Source: Trichobilharzia regenti | Taxonomy: Eukaryota; Platyhelminthes; Trematoda; Strigeidida; Schistosomatidae | Reading direction: 5' to 3' | Assembly: GCA_944472135.2 (NCBI GenBank) | Contig: OX235263.1 | Location: forward strand, 16,041,517-16,105,516 | Length of the DNA stretch: 64,000 bases | Shown: positions 53,952-64,000 of the stretch, in pieces | Position numbering within the stretch: position 1 is the stretch's first letter | Layout of the letters: every line of letters starts with the position of its first letter | The notes under the pieces: generated by a model | What the model was told of the DNA's origin: nothing | Databases searched by the model: none | What the model saw: the letters and a program-made list of their open reading frames with translations, nothing else | Made by a program: the position numbers and the translations under genes

Positions 53952-56900
53952 GTAAGTGATTATCAGTGGTTTCATGTAACTTTGTATTGTACGTAGTGCA
54001 CTTATTTATTATATGATTCCTCAGTTCTGTGATTTTGTTTAAGAGACGATACTGTGCTTAATTCCATTCAGTTCACGTGCGACACAACAGGTCCTTGTGC
54101 AACCGCCTGTGTCTCCTTTAACATGGTTAAACAATAAAGACGACTGTTTTGTTAACAACATGAATCACTGATGTCGATAGAATATCAATAGAAGTGCATC
54201 TGTAAGTGATAATATTCTGCGGCTTGTACTTTCGACACGACCATTCATGATTCCTGTCTGAAAGAGATGAAATACCATTGCAGGTCATCATCTATGAATG
54301 CATCTGTCTATCTACCTATCTATCTATTTATATATGTCTATCAATCCTGTTGCTCCTGTGGGGCCAGTTATATTAGTCGGTGTTCTAAAAACATAATTTT
54401 CCGTACTTCGAAACCCATACCAGTATGGTTAAATTAATCTGTTCACAAATTTCATACATTCGGTTCCCTTGATAAATTTTGATAGAGAAAGAAAGACCAG
54501 ATTTGCAGTATAAAATGATATCATTCTATTTCACAGGTTTCCATCAGCTGCACACCACTACCTGAAATTACAATGGTTATAAATAATAACATTTCATACT
54601 TCATTGTTTGAAAGGTAATAGAGAAACCACTATAAGGTGAACGCATCTGGAATATAAGTATTATAATCTAAGTCACCATCAATTTATATACTGTCAATCT
54701 ATGAAAAAAGAAAAAAAGGGTGGAGTGAGAGAAGACAGAAAACGGAAAAATCTAATAAACAGTGTCAACATGCCAGCTCAAGAAGATCAAAGTTCATCAA
54801 TTTGAAAACTTGCTTAGTGAGTTGAACTCACTAGTGTGTATGACTAATCAGTGTAATGAAAGTGATATGGTCACCATGGGAGTGAGAGACTGACCACACT
54901 CTCTTTCTGTATGCATAAGTTTGGTGTGTGACGTTTGATTGCAACTGGTTCAGTAAATCGTAGTAGATTCGCTGTCCTTTGTATGTTTATCATTTTGAAG
55001 GATTTGGAAATCTCGACAAAATGACCCGTATCCACAAGGTGTCTGGTAATTGCACTTTGTAAATATCTGCTTCCTTTTAGGCATAAGGTTGTCAGAATAT
55101 ACTCTGAAAATCGGATAGAAGCCCTTCTTTCTGTCCTTTCAATGTACTTGCTGCCACTGGTACACGTACATTTATAAATGCAGTTGGAGGTAACATCAGC
55201 AGGTTACTTATCCAGTTTCGATTGCCTTATAAAGCATGTAGTACTGTATAGTGTCACCAGGTTGGCTTCAGGGAAACATCTCTTTATTGCTCCCTTCACT
55301 CTCTTTTCAATCTTTTGCGATACTGTTTCTACTTTGTATGGGAGGCAATTGAACGCTTTCTTCTTTTCAACTGTTGGAGACTTCTCTTTCTTTACTATAC
55401 TTTAGGATAAGTTCTTTAGGATACCCATTTTTCTTAAGGCATTTTTCAACAAAGCCTAATACTTCTTCTACCTTGTTAGGCGAACATAACTTCCTGGCCC
55501 TTTCGTACAGTGTCCTTACTAGTCCCCGCTTATAGCTCAAAAGGCAGAAGCTGTTGTAGTGAAGGTATTTTCCGGTCCAGGTTTCTTTCCTGTAGATGAA
55601 CTTTCTGACTGTTCCATCGTTTCTTCTTTTATACAGCAAATCTGGTCTTTCTTTCTCTATCAAAATCAATCTGTCTTGAGGACAGTTCAAAATGAGACCT
55701 CACTACATTACAAAATTGCTTAAAACAGCAGAGGCTATATGTGCCAAAGAAATAGCACCAGCCACTCTGCACCCTCCTGTAACTATCTGTGGAACCCACA
55801 AATTCCTTCATTCATTCTGTATTTTGTTCTCTTTCTCAATTTCTCTGATATTCACTGCAGTGTTAGGCAGATGAATATTATCACTGACAACTGCTATTTA
55901 ACTGACTTATATCGGAAGTATTTGTTCAATTTCGTTTAAATAATAGTAATTGTGTTAATAGCAGTAATTCTTTAATTATTTTCGGTGAATACAACTCTAG
56001 ATTCTGAGGGAATGTAGTTAGGAAAAAGAATATCCTTTGTACATTAACCAGTCTTTTATTTGAGCACCTGTATGTAACTGAGCAGTTCCACTGTCGTTTA
56101 TTTTTGTTGTGTTGATTTCATTACAGTGTCCTACGTCGTGTGCAATGAAATATCTCCGGCTGAAAGAAGTAAGTCGTGCTAACAGTGTAGTGAAGACGAT
56201 TTCAGTTCATCTTCGACCAAACGGAGTTGCCCTTGTTAAGGCTGCCTAAATAATTAACTTTTTCGTATGAATCGATTATCATTATTATTATATCCTTCAA
56301 TTCCTAGAGGAACATAAGGCTTCAGCCACGCGTCTCCATTGCTTTCAGTTTTCTGCCAACGTTTTCACTCCGCTCCACATCTGTCCACACGCTTTCGTCT
56401 TCTCTTCACATCACCTCCTACAAGTAACCCCACCCTCGGACGACCAACTCGCCGCTTCCCTTTCGCGTTCCACTCGAGCCATGGTCTGTCTAGTGATGTC
56501 ACTTGATTGCTTGTTTCCTCAGAGTATGGTCAGCCAATCCATCTCCATTTCTTCCTGCCTATTTGTTTCACAATCGGTTCCTGGTTGATTCACTCATTAC
56601 CAGAGATCCCTTATGCTGATCTTTTCTGGCCGGCCATCTGATCTTGAGTAATCTTGAGCAAAGACAACTGTTAATGAAGGACTGTAGATTGTTTGAGATG
56701 CTCTTTATGACGCGCCAAGTCTCTGACCCGTATAGTGAGTAGCACTGACTGACTTCACATATTAGTTGAAAATCTGGACCTGAGTGGTGTTGACCTCCAT
56801 ACAGACTTGAGAGTAATAAAAGCTTGCCTTTCTTTTCCGATCCTTGCTTCGATATCCTCGTCATTTCCGTCCGCCCGTAGTTGAAACGATGCTTCCCAGG

Positions 56901-59900
56901 TAAGTGAGTAGGTAGGCGAAGGAGGTTGTTTCGTTCAGGTTCCTCCCATTTATGCTGGCTGATTGTTGTCTGTTGTTGTCGTTGTTGACGCTGGTGTTGG
57001 CCAGGAATCTGCATCACCTCTGTTTTCTCTATGTTCACCTGAATTGAAGTTCTATCTTTGATGCTTCTTCTTCCAACCTGTTGCTTTTGATTTGCATATC
57101 TTCCAGTTTGTGGGAAATCAGACATGTGTATATCTATATAATCACAAGCGTTCATACACCTTAGTTATTCACACTTACATTAGGCTAGGTCAAAGTAGAG
57201 TAGATATTTCTGATTGGTTCTTAATTGGGCGAATGTTAAACAGGATATTTTATGGCCATAGCGTGAAGCAAATCTAGATTTGAGGAATAAGGTTGTTCAC
57301 CTCTGTAGCCATTCACTTGAAATTCTGATTTCAAATTTATCCGCTTTCTATCAATCTGCTCATACCACATATACTATTGCTGTTTGGTATGTTTCAAGTG
57401 ATACAGACATCAAGGAATAGAATCCATTCTCTCACACTGGTAGATGTCAAGTGGGGGTTATGATTGGTGATCCTCACTTTCAAGATCCAACATATTTCTA
57501 TATCAGAATTTGTTATATGAAGATGGCGTAGGCCAGATTCACATAAGACTACTTTATGAAACAATGTGGTCAGTGGAGATCAGATGAATACACTAGTTCG
57601 TAAATCTTCCTCACTCAGCGAGATAAACAAAAATTTTTTTTCAATTCACATGGTAATGCAGGAGTTAACAGTTTTCAGCTTCATGTGAAACAATGAAGGT
57701 ATGAATATAGATTACAAGCGGCTTACGGACAAGATTACATGGAATTAGAAAACAGTTACAAGGTATGCGAAATTATTATTTGATAACTGGAGAAATAATT
57801 TTAGAGGTGAACATTAGGTGACAATTATTTTCAACTTGATATAAATTACAAGAGGCTTAGAAACAAAAATCACGCATAGATAGAACGAATTACAGATGTG
57901 AACAAGATCAGCATGGAAAAAAATCGGAATTGAAGTTAGGAGGTGTGTATATACATTACAAGAGGCTTAGATACAAAAATTACACAGGATTAGAGCATAT
58001 TTGTAAAATAATTTTTCTAAATAGATTACAAGTGTTATCAGGAGGAGCATAGAAAAAAACTAACTGAAAAAATAGGATGAATTGTATCAAGACATTTCAA
58101 GTTGAAAGTTATGATTCCAATTTCTTTCCATGCTTATTTTGTTCACGCATTTAATTCGTTCCATCCATACGTAATGTTTTGGAAATAATTGTCACCTATT
58201 GTTCACCTCTAAAATTATTTTTCCAGTTATCATATAATAATTTTGCATACCTTGTAACTGTTTTTTAATCCCATGTAATCTTGTCCGTAAGCCTCTTGTA
58301 ATCTATATTCATACCTTCAATGTTTCACATCAAGCTGAAACTTGTTTATTCCTTCATTACGATGTGGAATTAAACAAATAATAATTGTATCCATGTGAAC
58401 AAACATTTAATTTTCAACACCAATGTAGAGTCAGTTCTTCTATATGGTTCACTGACTTGGCATGCGCTTCGCTGGAAGAATTTCCAACAGATTACTGCAG
58501 GCCTCTATCAGACGCATGAGACATTGCTGTATAGTCAAGATCAGACAGCTAGGTAGCAATGATGAGATAGTGACTGTGACGTCAGAAGGTGATTTGCAAT
58601 AGATGGTTAGAGGAAGAGAATCGGGAATATGAGTAATTTTCGAGTCAGCTAAAGATTATTGAAAAGAAGCGGACAAGCTGCAGATAGTCTGTTGAGACGC
58701 CGTGTACTCCAGAGAACCCAACGAAACAATAATGAAGAAATAATACACAGAGTTCACTTTACAACACATCAAGGAGATAGAACTGAGTCTGAGTCCATGG
58801 CAATGTAAGAGGCAGAGTAATAGACTTCTGAACACAATGCTCCAGCTCTTCCTTAAGGGTACCTAGAGCTGATACTGTATGAAACAGATGTAATCTTACT
58901 TTATCTATGACTCTGAGAGACGTCTCTGTAAGAAGGCAAGTGACAGTGACCTCCATAATCGATCTGTCGACTTACACCTATTCTCCTTTTGGCATCCAAA
59001 CTAATCAATATTGTCATGTTGTCTAACCACTTTCTTGTTTCAGCTAGAATTTGCAAATGATCGCCTGAAGTCTTGCTTTTTCTGTTGACAAGTAGTTTAA
59101 CTGTCTAACTGTCCATGTAGATTATCTAGAGCAAAGAGGAACACCCTGTTATTAACAGTTTTTATATTTGTCAATTGAAAATATTATTTCCATTTTTCCT
59201 CACTTTATGTTTACCTGGTCTCTATATTCTAGGTGAAATGGACAAGCTTATCAAGAAATACAGTGAACTTTACGGCCGTTACAAGACCGCTGAATGTGAG
59301 TACAGTTTGTTCTAGCATGAACAAGTGTTCGTTAATAGGCGTTTTGGTTGATTTCAATTTTGATCGGTGACTGATATCTATTGGAGAATCACTGAACAGC
59401 GCATGGAGTGACTGACACCTAATTCATCCTCCTTCAACGGTACTAATCAGTAGATACCGCATCACCGGCTTCATGAAATTGAGTTATCCGCTGAACATGT
59501 TGCCTAGCAAGTAGGGCAATGAAAGCTTTGCAAATTAACTATCCAGCCAGCTCATAGAACACAACCACAGCGAAATCATCCACCTGAGCTACATATCTTC
59601 TCCATCATATCTAAAATTGTATCCTAAAATTACTCGTTACCAGCACTGTCACATAATCACAAAGAGAAGCATAAGGATAAGGGATTCAACAGGGAGCAAT
59701 ACAAGTTCTACTGATCAAGTCAACATATAGTATTGCAGTTTAGGGGAGGCACGGATCACCATCATACAGTTAGTTGAAACGTCCGTGTAAGTAGTAATGC
59801 TGTAGTTAGATAGATTAGGAGTGATTTTGTTAGCAATTATTCCGTTAGAGTGATTATATGTGAAATATTTGAATGTATTATTCTGTTTTACAGGCGTAGC

Positions 59901-62900
59901 ATTCCTGACAGTCAGATTACCAGAAATCAATTTGACTGTGGAAGATTTTAACAGTGGTGAGATTTTCAAGCTAATTTCAGTAACAATGATGATGACTACA
60001 ATAACAGTGATCTCTTATTCAGTGAAAACCTACTGATACACGTCTAATGACGTCAAGACATCGGAAGGTAGAATGCACGATTCGTTACATTCAGAAATGT
60101 TTTGATTTTGGCAAATTAGAAATCGTTTCAAGTTTCGTCATGCATTGATACCAATTAGAGGACCAGTGAAAACGACCTGGAAATAGCTGACAGTTCTTTT
60201 AACCCTAGTTGGGGATTCTGCGGCTCATCCTGCTGATGGGAGGCTCTGAGAAATGAACTCCATTTGATGCACAGTAGCGATGAGTTTCAAAATCTGACGA
60301 AACACCCTGCCAGTACTCCTATGCATCAGTGACACAGTGGTTAGGACTCTCGCCGACCATGCTCAATGTCCGAGGTTCGGTCCCCTGTCGACACACACCT
60401 GATATTTATGGTCAGCCTAGAAATATTTGGGCTACCGATATCCATGCTGAAAATTCCATACTTGTACCAAAATTACAGTGTGGAATCAGGCTGTAAATCA
60501 AAAAAAAGAACAAGTATTTCCTTTTGTATGAATGTCTAGAACTGCAGCAAAGTATGGGGGAGACGAGCTCTTAGCGGGTCACTGTTCTTCATTCTGCAGA
60601 TTATTTTTCAAGGTGCAGTTACTTGAGATAGAATTGTTGTTAGAGCTGGCTGCTAGCCAAATTGGTAGACAGTAATTTACGTCAATGTTTACGTCTCCAA
60701 TATTGGTCGTGGGAAAAATAAGAACAGAGACTGATTCAACAACCAACCACAGCGAACTTTGCGTAGAAGGATACAGTTAACATATAGATGATCTGATATT
60801 CAAGAAACAGCCATAAAGAAATAAACGATTAACTTTCTGTGAGAAACAACCAATCAGAAGACTGTGTTTTTCTGATAACAATAATCTATAATAATGTACA
60901 TGAAAATCTTTAAATATGTGTTGATTTCCTCAATAAACAAGCTGTTGCCTAACCCTTGTCTTCTGTTGTTACAGAATGCCCACTATTCGATCAAGTGTTC
61001 AACTTTTGTAGTCCTCATAGATCCACTGTTGTCACCAGTATGACAAGTCAACACTTATTGATTCTAGTCCCGTTCATGAAAAAATTGCACATGAATGAGT
61101 TTATATAGCTGCAGAAGAAAACGATTTCCTCAGATAGAACCTTTTCGCTGAATTTATTCTCTTGTACTCTTTCACGCTGTTCCACTGCAAAATACAGAAA
61201 TCCTATACTTGAGTTGGAATTATTGGAAGTGATTTGTATTCTGCTTCCTTTTTACTTAGTTCCATGCCTTCTATATTTTGTTATGCAAGGAACTCAATCT
61301 GTGACTCGAATGTTCAAAATCCTCTTAAAAGACATCATCTTACTCACGTCCAACCCACCCTGTTTCCGAGACCTACTGTAGGCGGCCGGTAACCGAACAC
61401 TGAACCACATGCGTGGTTAAAACCACTACCAATGCATATTAGTCGGTGAAACAATGTAATTTTTACTGGACGACTAAGTTGTGAATGCAGCCGTTTATTT
61501 TGAGGTAGACTGTGAATTGATAACACTTGGAGAAGCCATGAAAACCACCAGTGATTATTCGACAGTTGGTTGTCACGTTCTAGTTTCGGACTCATCGGCA
61601 GTACGCAAACCACTTGAATCAGAACTCAGTAGCTTCCGACTAGAAGGCAGGGATCTTGACGATTCAGCCGCTGGAGCCTGCTAAAATGGCTAGTCCGTGA
61701 ATCCTAGCTTCTAGCGACTGGTGTTTTTTTTTAAAAAAAATCTAGTACAACAGGAAGAACATGGATTATGAGGTTGATTACTGACGCAGTATTTTATCTG
61801 TCTTCAGTTAAATTCTGATTGCCCTGTTGACTGATTGGATCGAGATATTCTATTTCTGTTGATATGACTAGGGAATTAATTTGAAGTAATTCAGTAGATG
61901 GTGACTAGAAATGGAGTGCAGAATTCACATTTCAAGTTATGTGATATTTATCAGTGAGATTCACCTACAAACCTCAATATATGATTGTGTCCCCACAGAG
62001 ACGAGAATTCATCACTCGTCGTTTGAAACACCAAAGTATTATCCACTAGACCATTTGCGCCACGGTAGCCGCATACATTTAATGCTCTTTATTCATATAA
62101 TCAACTGAGAATACGAGAAATAGAAATCATTTTAACCCTACCCACATGCTAATGAAGATTCCTGGCTAACACCAACAGCCACAGCAATAACAACAACAGA
62201 CAACAGTCAGCCAGCACAAATGGGAGGAACCTGAAAAAAACAACCTCCTCTACCTACCTGGGAAGCATCAACTACAGGTAGAACTGACGAGGATATCAAA
62301 GCAGCGAGGACCTGGAAAGCAAGACAAGCTTTCATTACTCTCAAATCTGTAGGGAGGTCAACAGCACTCAGCATCAAATATAAGATCCGGATTTTCAAAT
62401 CCAATGTGAAGTCAGTCACTGCTACTCGCTATGTGGATCAGAGACTTGCACTATGCGCCATAAACAGCATCTGAAACAAACTTCAGACCTTCATTAACAG
62501 TTGTCTTCGCTCAATACTCAAGATCAGGTGGTCGGCCAGAAAATGGCAATGAACGAACCAACCAGGGACCGATTGTGCAACAAATACGCATGCAGGAAGA
62601 AATGGAGGTGGATTGGCTGGCCATACTCTGAGGAAACCATCAAGTGACATCACACACCGGGCCATTGCTCGAGTGGAACCTGAAAGGGAAGCGTCGAGTT
62701 GGCCGTCAGTTCGAGGGTAACTTGGAGGAGGTCATGTGAAGAAGAGATGAAAGCATATGGCAGATGTGGATCGGGGTGAAAAAGTTGGCAGAAAACTGAA
62801 GACAATGAAGACGCGCAGCTGAAGACCTATGCTCCACTAGGAATTAAAGGATACAATGATAATAATAATATCCACCTGCACATTGACGGAATTCTACTCA

Positions 62901-63956
62901 CCTGACAGTGAATGCATAGGAAGCATCAGAACTATAAATGTCATGTCTATATGTTTTGTAGTTACACTTCGATGATATGGTTCTGAACAATCTGAAACTG
63001 TCTTCAGTTTATGATACTGTTCAACCATGTGTGTGACATATATTCTTATGGAATAACATGCTAACACCGCAGCCTGCCACGTTTTCACATATGCTGAGAT
63101 TATTTTCATATTGGCTTTGTCAAAGTTATTTTTTTCTGTCTTTCAGTTACACGCGATACCAAGTATCAGATATTTGTGAATACTTCCGTGGACTACCTGA
63201 AAAGTGAGTACTGGTGATGACTGTCAACGAATTGAAGGCAGAATACTTTATTCAGTAGTGTCAATCAGGATTACCATGAGACCATGAAAACTACATACCA
63301 GTGATTGACTCTAATGAGTACTTATAGACCACTTGCATCAACAACAAACAGTAGGTCTTGTTAGCCAGCAAGATCAAAGTGATCCGAACACCATCGCATG
63401 GCCATTTTCCTTTCTGGTGGCGAGTTTATCAGTGGTGTGATTTCGACTGGCTACTTGTGCGAACTGGTAATATATATCAAATGATATTTTCAATTAAACC
63501 AGTTAGAGTAGATGAAATTTCACTAGTCAGTCTCCTTGAGAAACGAATGTCACTCAGACCACTTCATGTTAGTGCGTAATCCTGCTTGATATCATAAATG
63601 GTGATCAACGAAACCGGCCTAAGTGCCTGCCTAACATTACTCATTTCACTGATGTGGGTGGAGTCATATTACAATGAATAATTCCCATTTCCAGATAAGA
63701 AATATGCACAAAAAATCAACTGGAATTTGTGTAAACATCGAAGTAATCTGCAAATCTCCAATTTCATTTCAGTTTATTGTGTTGAGCTCAGCGGCTACAA
63801 ATGTCTTCCACTGTGACAGTCACATTCACATATCTTTCCGCGTATATCTCATCTTTATTTTGTATCCAACCGATTCATGAATTATACTGTCATTGATTAC
63901 AGAACTGAAAGACGAATCCACTTGGAAGAATGTAAACGAAGTATCTGACCTGTATC
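53900..63956 (+). CDS. Micro-exon gene (MEG), secreted protein, 3' end outside the window
   Basis: Coding pieces 53900-53951, 56127-56168, 59233-59295, 59894-59956, 63147-63203 and 63903-63956. All introns are GT-AG with GTAAGT, GTGAGT or GTGAGA donors. All junctions are phase 1 and the internal exons are 42, 63, 63, 57 and 54 bases. The product starts with a signal peptide and then has a charged, Lys/Glu/Tyr-rich chain of about 90 residues so far, with two N-glycosylation sites (NLT in exon 4, NTS in exon 5). No Cys-rich or enzymatic domain is seen. MEGs of schistosomes encode small secreted, alternatively spliced proteins of eggs, intramammalian larvae and gland cells at the host interface. 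I cannot assign the MEG subfamily. Introns of 2.2, 3.1, 0.6, 3.2 and 0.7 kb hold many transposons. Confidence 0.85.
54745..55695 (-). pseudogene. PLE C-terminal half in MEG intron 1, antisense
   Basis: An open minus-strand frame (55690-55367) reads DRLILIEKERPDLLYKRRND, then GTVRKFIYRKETWTGKYLHY, the RT thumb region (VYRK.TWTG.YLH is a PLE hallmark). It continues to LVRTLYERARKLCSPNKVEE and CLKKNGYPKELILKY, the linker. After stops, the nuclease tail reaches 54745. The element is antisense to the MEG. Confidence 0.82.
55696..56126. other. MEG intron 1, no further feature
   Basis: Unassigned, with a possible short relic of the 51545 repeat near 56000-56060. Confidence 0.4.
56127..56168 (+). 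CDS. MEG exon 2 (42 bp): signal peptide end
   Basis: Acceptor TTTCATTACAG, donor GTAAGT. Encodes (L)SYVVCNEISPAER in phase. Signal peptidase could cut after VVC, before NEI. Exon length is 14 codons exactly. Confidence 0.85.
56280..57125 (-). mobile_element. RTE LINE 3' half in MEG intron 2, antisense
   Basis: ATTATTATTATATCCTTCAA tail at 56278-56297, then the reverse complement of the RTE 3' region in correct order, the CAACAA block near 56968-56990 and the 'cagacatgtgtatatc' region (DICLIS equivalent) near 57120, where it is cut off. It is uninterrupted where 255-2890 is split, so it shows the original order there. Confidence 0.82.
57655..58360. repeat. Large imperfect hairpin with internal tandem motif, MEG intron 2
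   Basis: Left arm about 57660-57835 and right arm about 58178-58355 are inverted copies with only scattered mismatches ('aaacagttacaaggtatgc', 'ataattttagaggtgaaca', 'aggtatgaatatagattac'). The 340-bp centre and left arm repeat the motif 'attacaagaggctta.a.acaaa' three times (about 57712, 57845, 57956). Confidence 0.8.
58413..58740 (+). mobile_element. RTE-like LINE fragment, MEG intron 2
   Basis: NTNVESVLLYGSLTWHALRW can be read near 58420-58475, equivalent to NSNVKSVLLYGSES at 2116. Short and decayed. Confidence 0.6.
59233..59295 (+). CDS. MEG exon 3 (63 bp)
   Basis: Acceptor TATATTCTAG, donor GTGAGT. Encodes (S)EMDKLIKKYSELYGRYK and then TAE. Charged and helix-prone, with an I/L/Y spacing (LIKKYSELYGRY) that could form an amphipathic helix. 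Confidence 0.85.
59360..59625 (-). repeat. SINE and PLE 3' relics in MEG intron 3
   Basis: 59362-59415 resembles the family R body inverted ('gactgatatctattggagaa'). 59480-59600 is the inverted match of 8530-8640 ('gcctagcaagtagggcaatg', 'aaagctttgcaaattaacta'). Confidence 0.6.
59894..59956 (+). CDS. MEG exon 4 (63 bp) with N-glycosylation site
   Basis: Acceptor TTCTGTTTTACAG, donor GTGAGA. Encodes (C)VAFLTVRLPEINLTVED and then FNS. NLT is a glycosylation sequon. The Cys is formed across the splice junction and is the only one seen in the mature part. Confidence 0.83.
60130..60240 (-). repeat. Family R SINE remnant, antisense, MEG intron 4
   Basis: 'tgataccaattagaggacca', 'gtgaaaacgacctgg', 'agctgacagttcttttaacc', 'ctagttggggattctgcggc' follow the family R order inverted. 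The ribozyme core is destroyed. Confidence 0.5.
60325..60515 (+). repeat. Family G tRNA-derived SINE, MEG intron 4
   Basis: CAGTGACACAGTGGTTAGGA (A box), a B box with one change (GGTTCGGTCCC near 60373-60383), 'gggctaccgatatccatgct', 'gtggaatcaggctgtaaatc' and an A-rich end. Confidence 0.82.
60631..60977 (-). mobile_element. Solo LTR, family L, MEG intron 4
   Basis: LTR 60635-60973 (TGTTGTTAG to TTGTTACA) with the 4-bp duplication GAAT at 60631-60634 and 60974-60977. Same orientation as 53082-53425. Confidence 0.85.
61370..61440 (-). repeat. Family G SINE head, antisense fragment
   Basis: Decayed inverted head: 'ggtaaccgaacactgaacca', 'catgcgtggtt'. Truncated. Confidence 0.4.
61870..62085 (-). 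repeat. Sm-alpha-like repeat, antisense, decayed, MEG intron 4
   Basis: Minus strand: TGGCGCAAATGGTCTAGTGG (A box) with 'ataatactttggtgtttcaa', then a ribozyme region too damaged to fold, and 'ttccatttctagtcaccatc' where intact copies have 'ttccactgctagccaccatc'. Confidence 0.6.
62110..62875 (+). mobile_element. RTE LINE 3' half, MEG intron 4
   Basis: Begins near the DKTEVMKIPG position ('atgaagattcctggctaaca'), keeps the CAACAACA block, 'ctacctacctgggaagcatc', 'gtcatgtgaagaagagatga', 'agacgcgcagctgaagacct' and 'ttaaaggatacaatgataat'. Sense to the MEG. Confidence 0.82.
63147..63203 (+). CDS. MEG exon 5 (57 bp) with N-glycosylation site
   Basis: Acceptor TTTTTCTGTCTTTCAG, donor GTGAGT. Encodes (V)TRDTKYQIFVNTSVDYLK. 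NTS is a glycosylation sequon. 19 codons. Confidence 0.85.
63903..63956 (+). CDS. MEG exon 6 (54 or 66 bp), two possible donors
   Basis: Acceptor TGTCATTGATTACAG. Encodes (K)LKDESTWKNVNEVSDLY. Donor GTGAGT at 63957 gives 54 bases. A second donor GTATGA at 63969 gives 66 bases and adds REYT with the phase unchanged. The first fits the other donors better. The next exon lies beyond the window. Confidence 0.8.
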
Positions 63957-64000
63957 GTGAGTATACAGGTATGATTAGTTTTCAGAATAACTGCTTTTAA

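Noticed and set aside
54071..54089. An extra MEG micro-exon after TTCCATTCAG
   Set aside because: The possible exon is 19 bases, breaks the phase-1 pattern and has a poor donor (GTCCTT).
60974..61100. A MEG exon after TTCTGTTGTTACAG
   Set aside because: The acceptor-like sequence is the end of an LTR present in several other places, and no in-phase exon with a donor follows.
63695..63728. An extra MEG micro-exon after CATTTCCAG
   Set aside because: Length 34 is not a multiple of three and the donor (GTGTAA) is weak. It would shift the frame into exon 6.

Overview
The window is animal DNA that looks like a schistosome (blood fluke) genome. It is AT-rich and intron-containing, with almost no long open frames. 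It carries a micro-exon gene (MEG), Sm-alpha-like hammerhead ribozyme repeats, and many decayed RTE, CR1 and Penelope-like (PLE) retroelements. I cannot name the species. No bacterial genes, operons, CRISPR arrays or rRNA are present.

Positions 1-53500 are mostly transposon debris. RTE LINE pieces lie on both strands, the best preserved at 817-2587, 26355-27892 and 29846-31165; one is nested inside another with a 9-bp target duplication. PLE fragments with reverse transcriptase and GIY-YIG endonuclease pieces recur from 5.8 kb to 55.7 kb. One LTR family has a compact non-autonomous two-LTR copy (28320-29379) and four solo copies. tRNA-derived SINE-like repeats occur in at least three families. 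Two of these carry hammerhead ribozyme cores directly after the tRNA-like promoter; four cores look intact (31945-31990, 32338-32383, 38380-38424 on the + strand; 37900-37944 on the - strand). A long inverted duplication (about 41.8-42.7 kb and 49.1-49.9 kb) carries a possible membrane-protein exon, and part of it resembles the sequence upstream of the MEG.

Positions 53540-64000 hold the one convincing host gene, on the + strand. A TATA box is followed by an exon encoding a signal peptide start, then five small exons of 42, 63, 63, 57 and 54 (or 66) bases. Every internal exon is a multiple of three and every junction falls in phase 1, so any exon can be skipped without a frameshift. This is the MEG architecture of schistosome secreted proteins. 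The gene runs off the right edge. Its introns are loaded with PLE, RTE, SINE and LTR insertions and one large hairpin-forming repeat.
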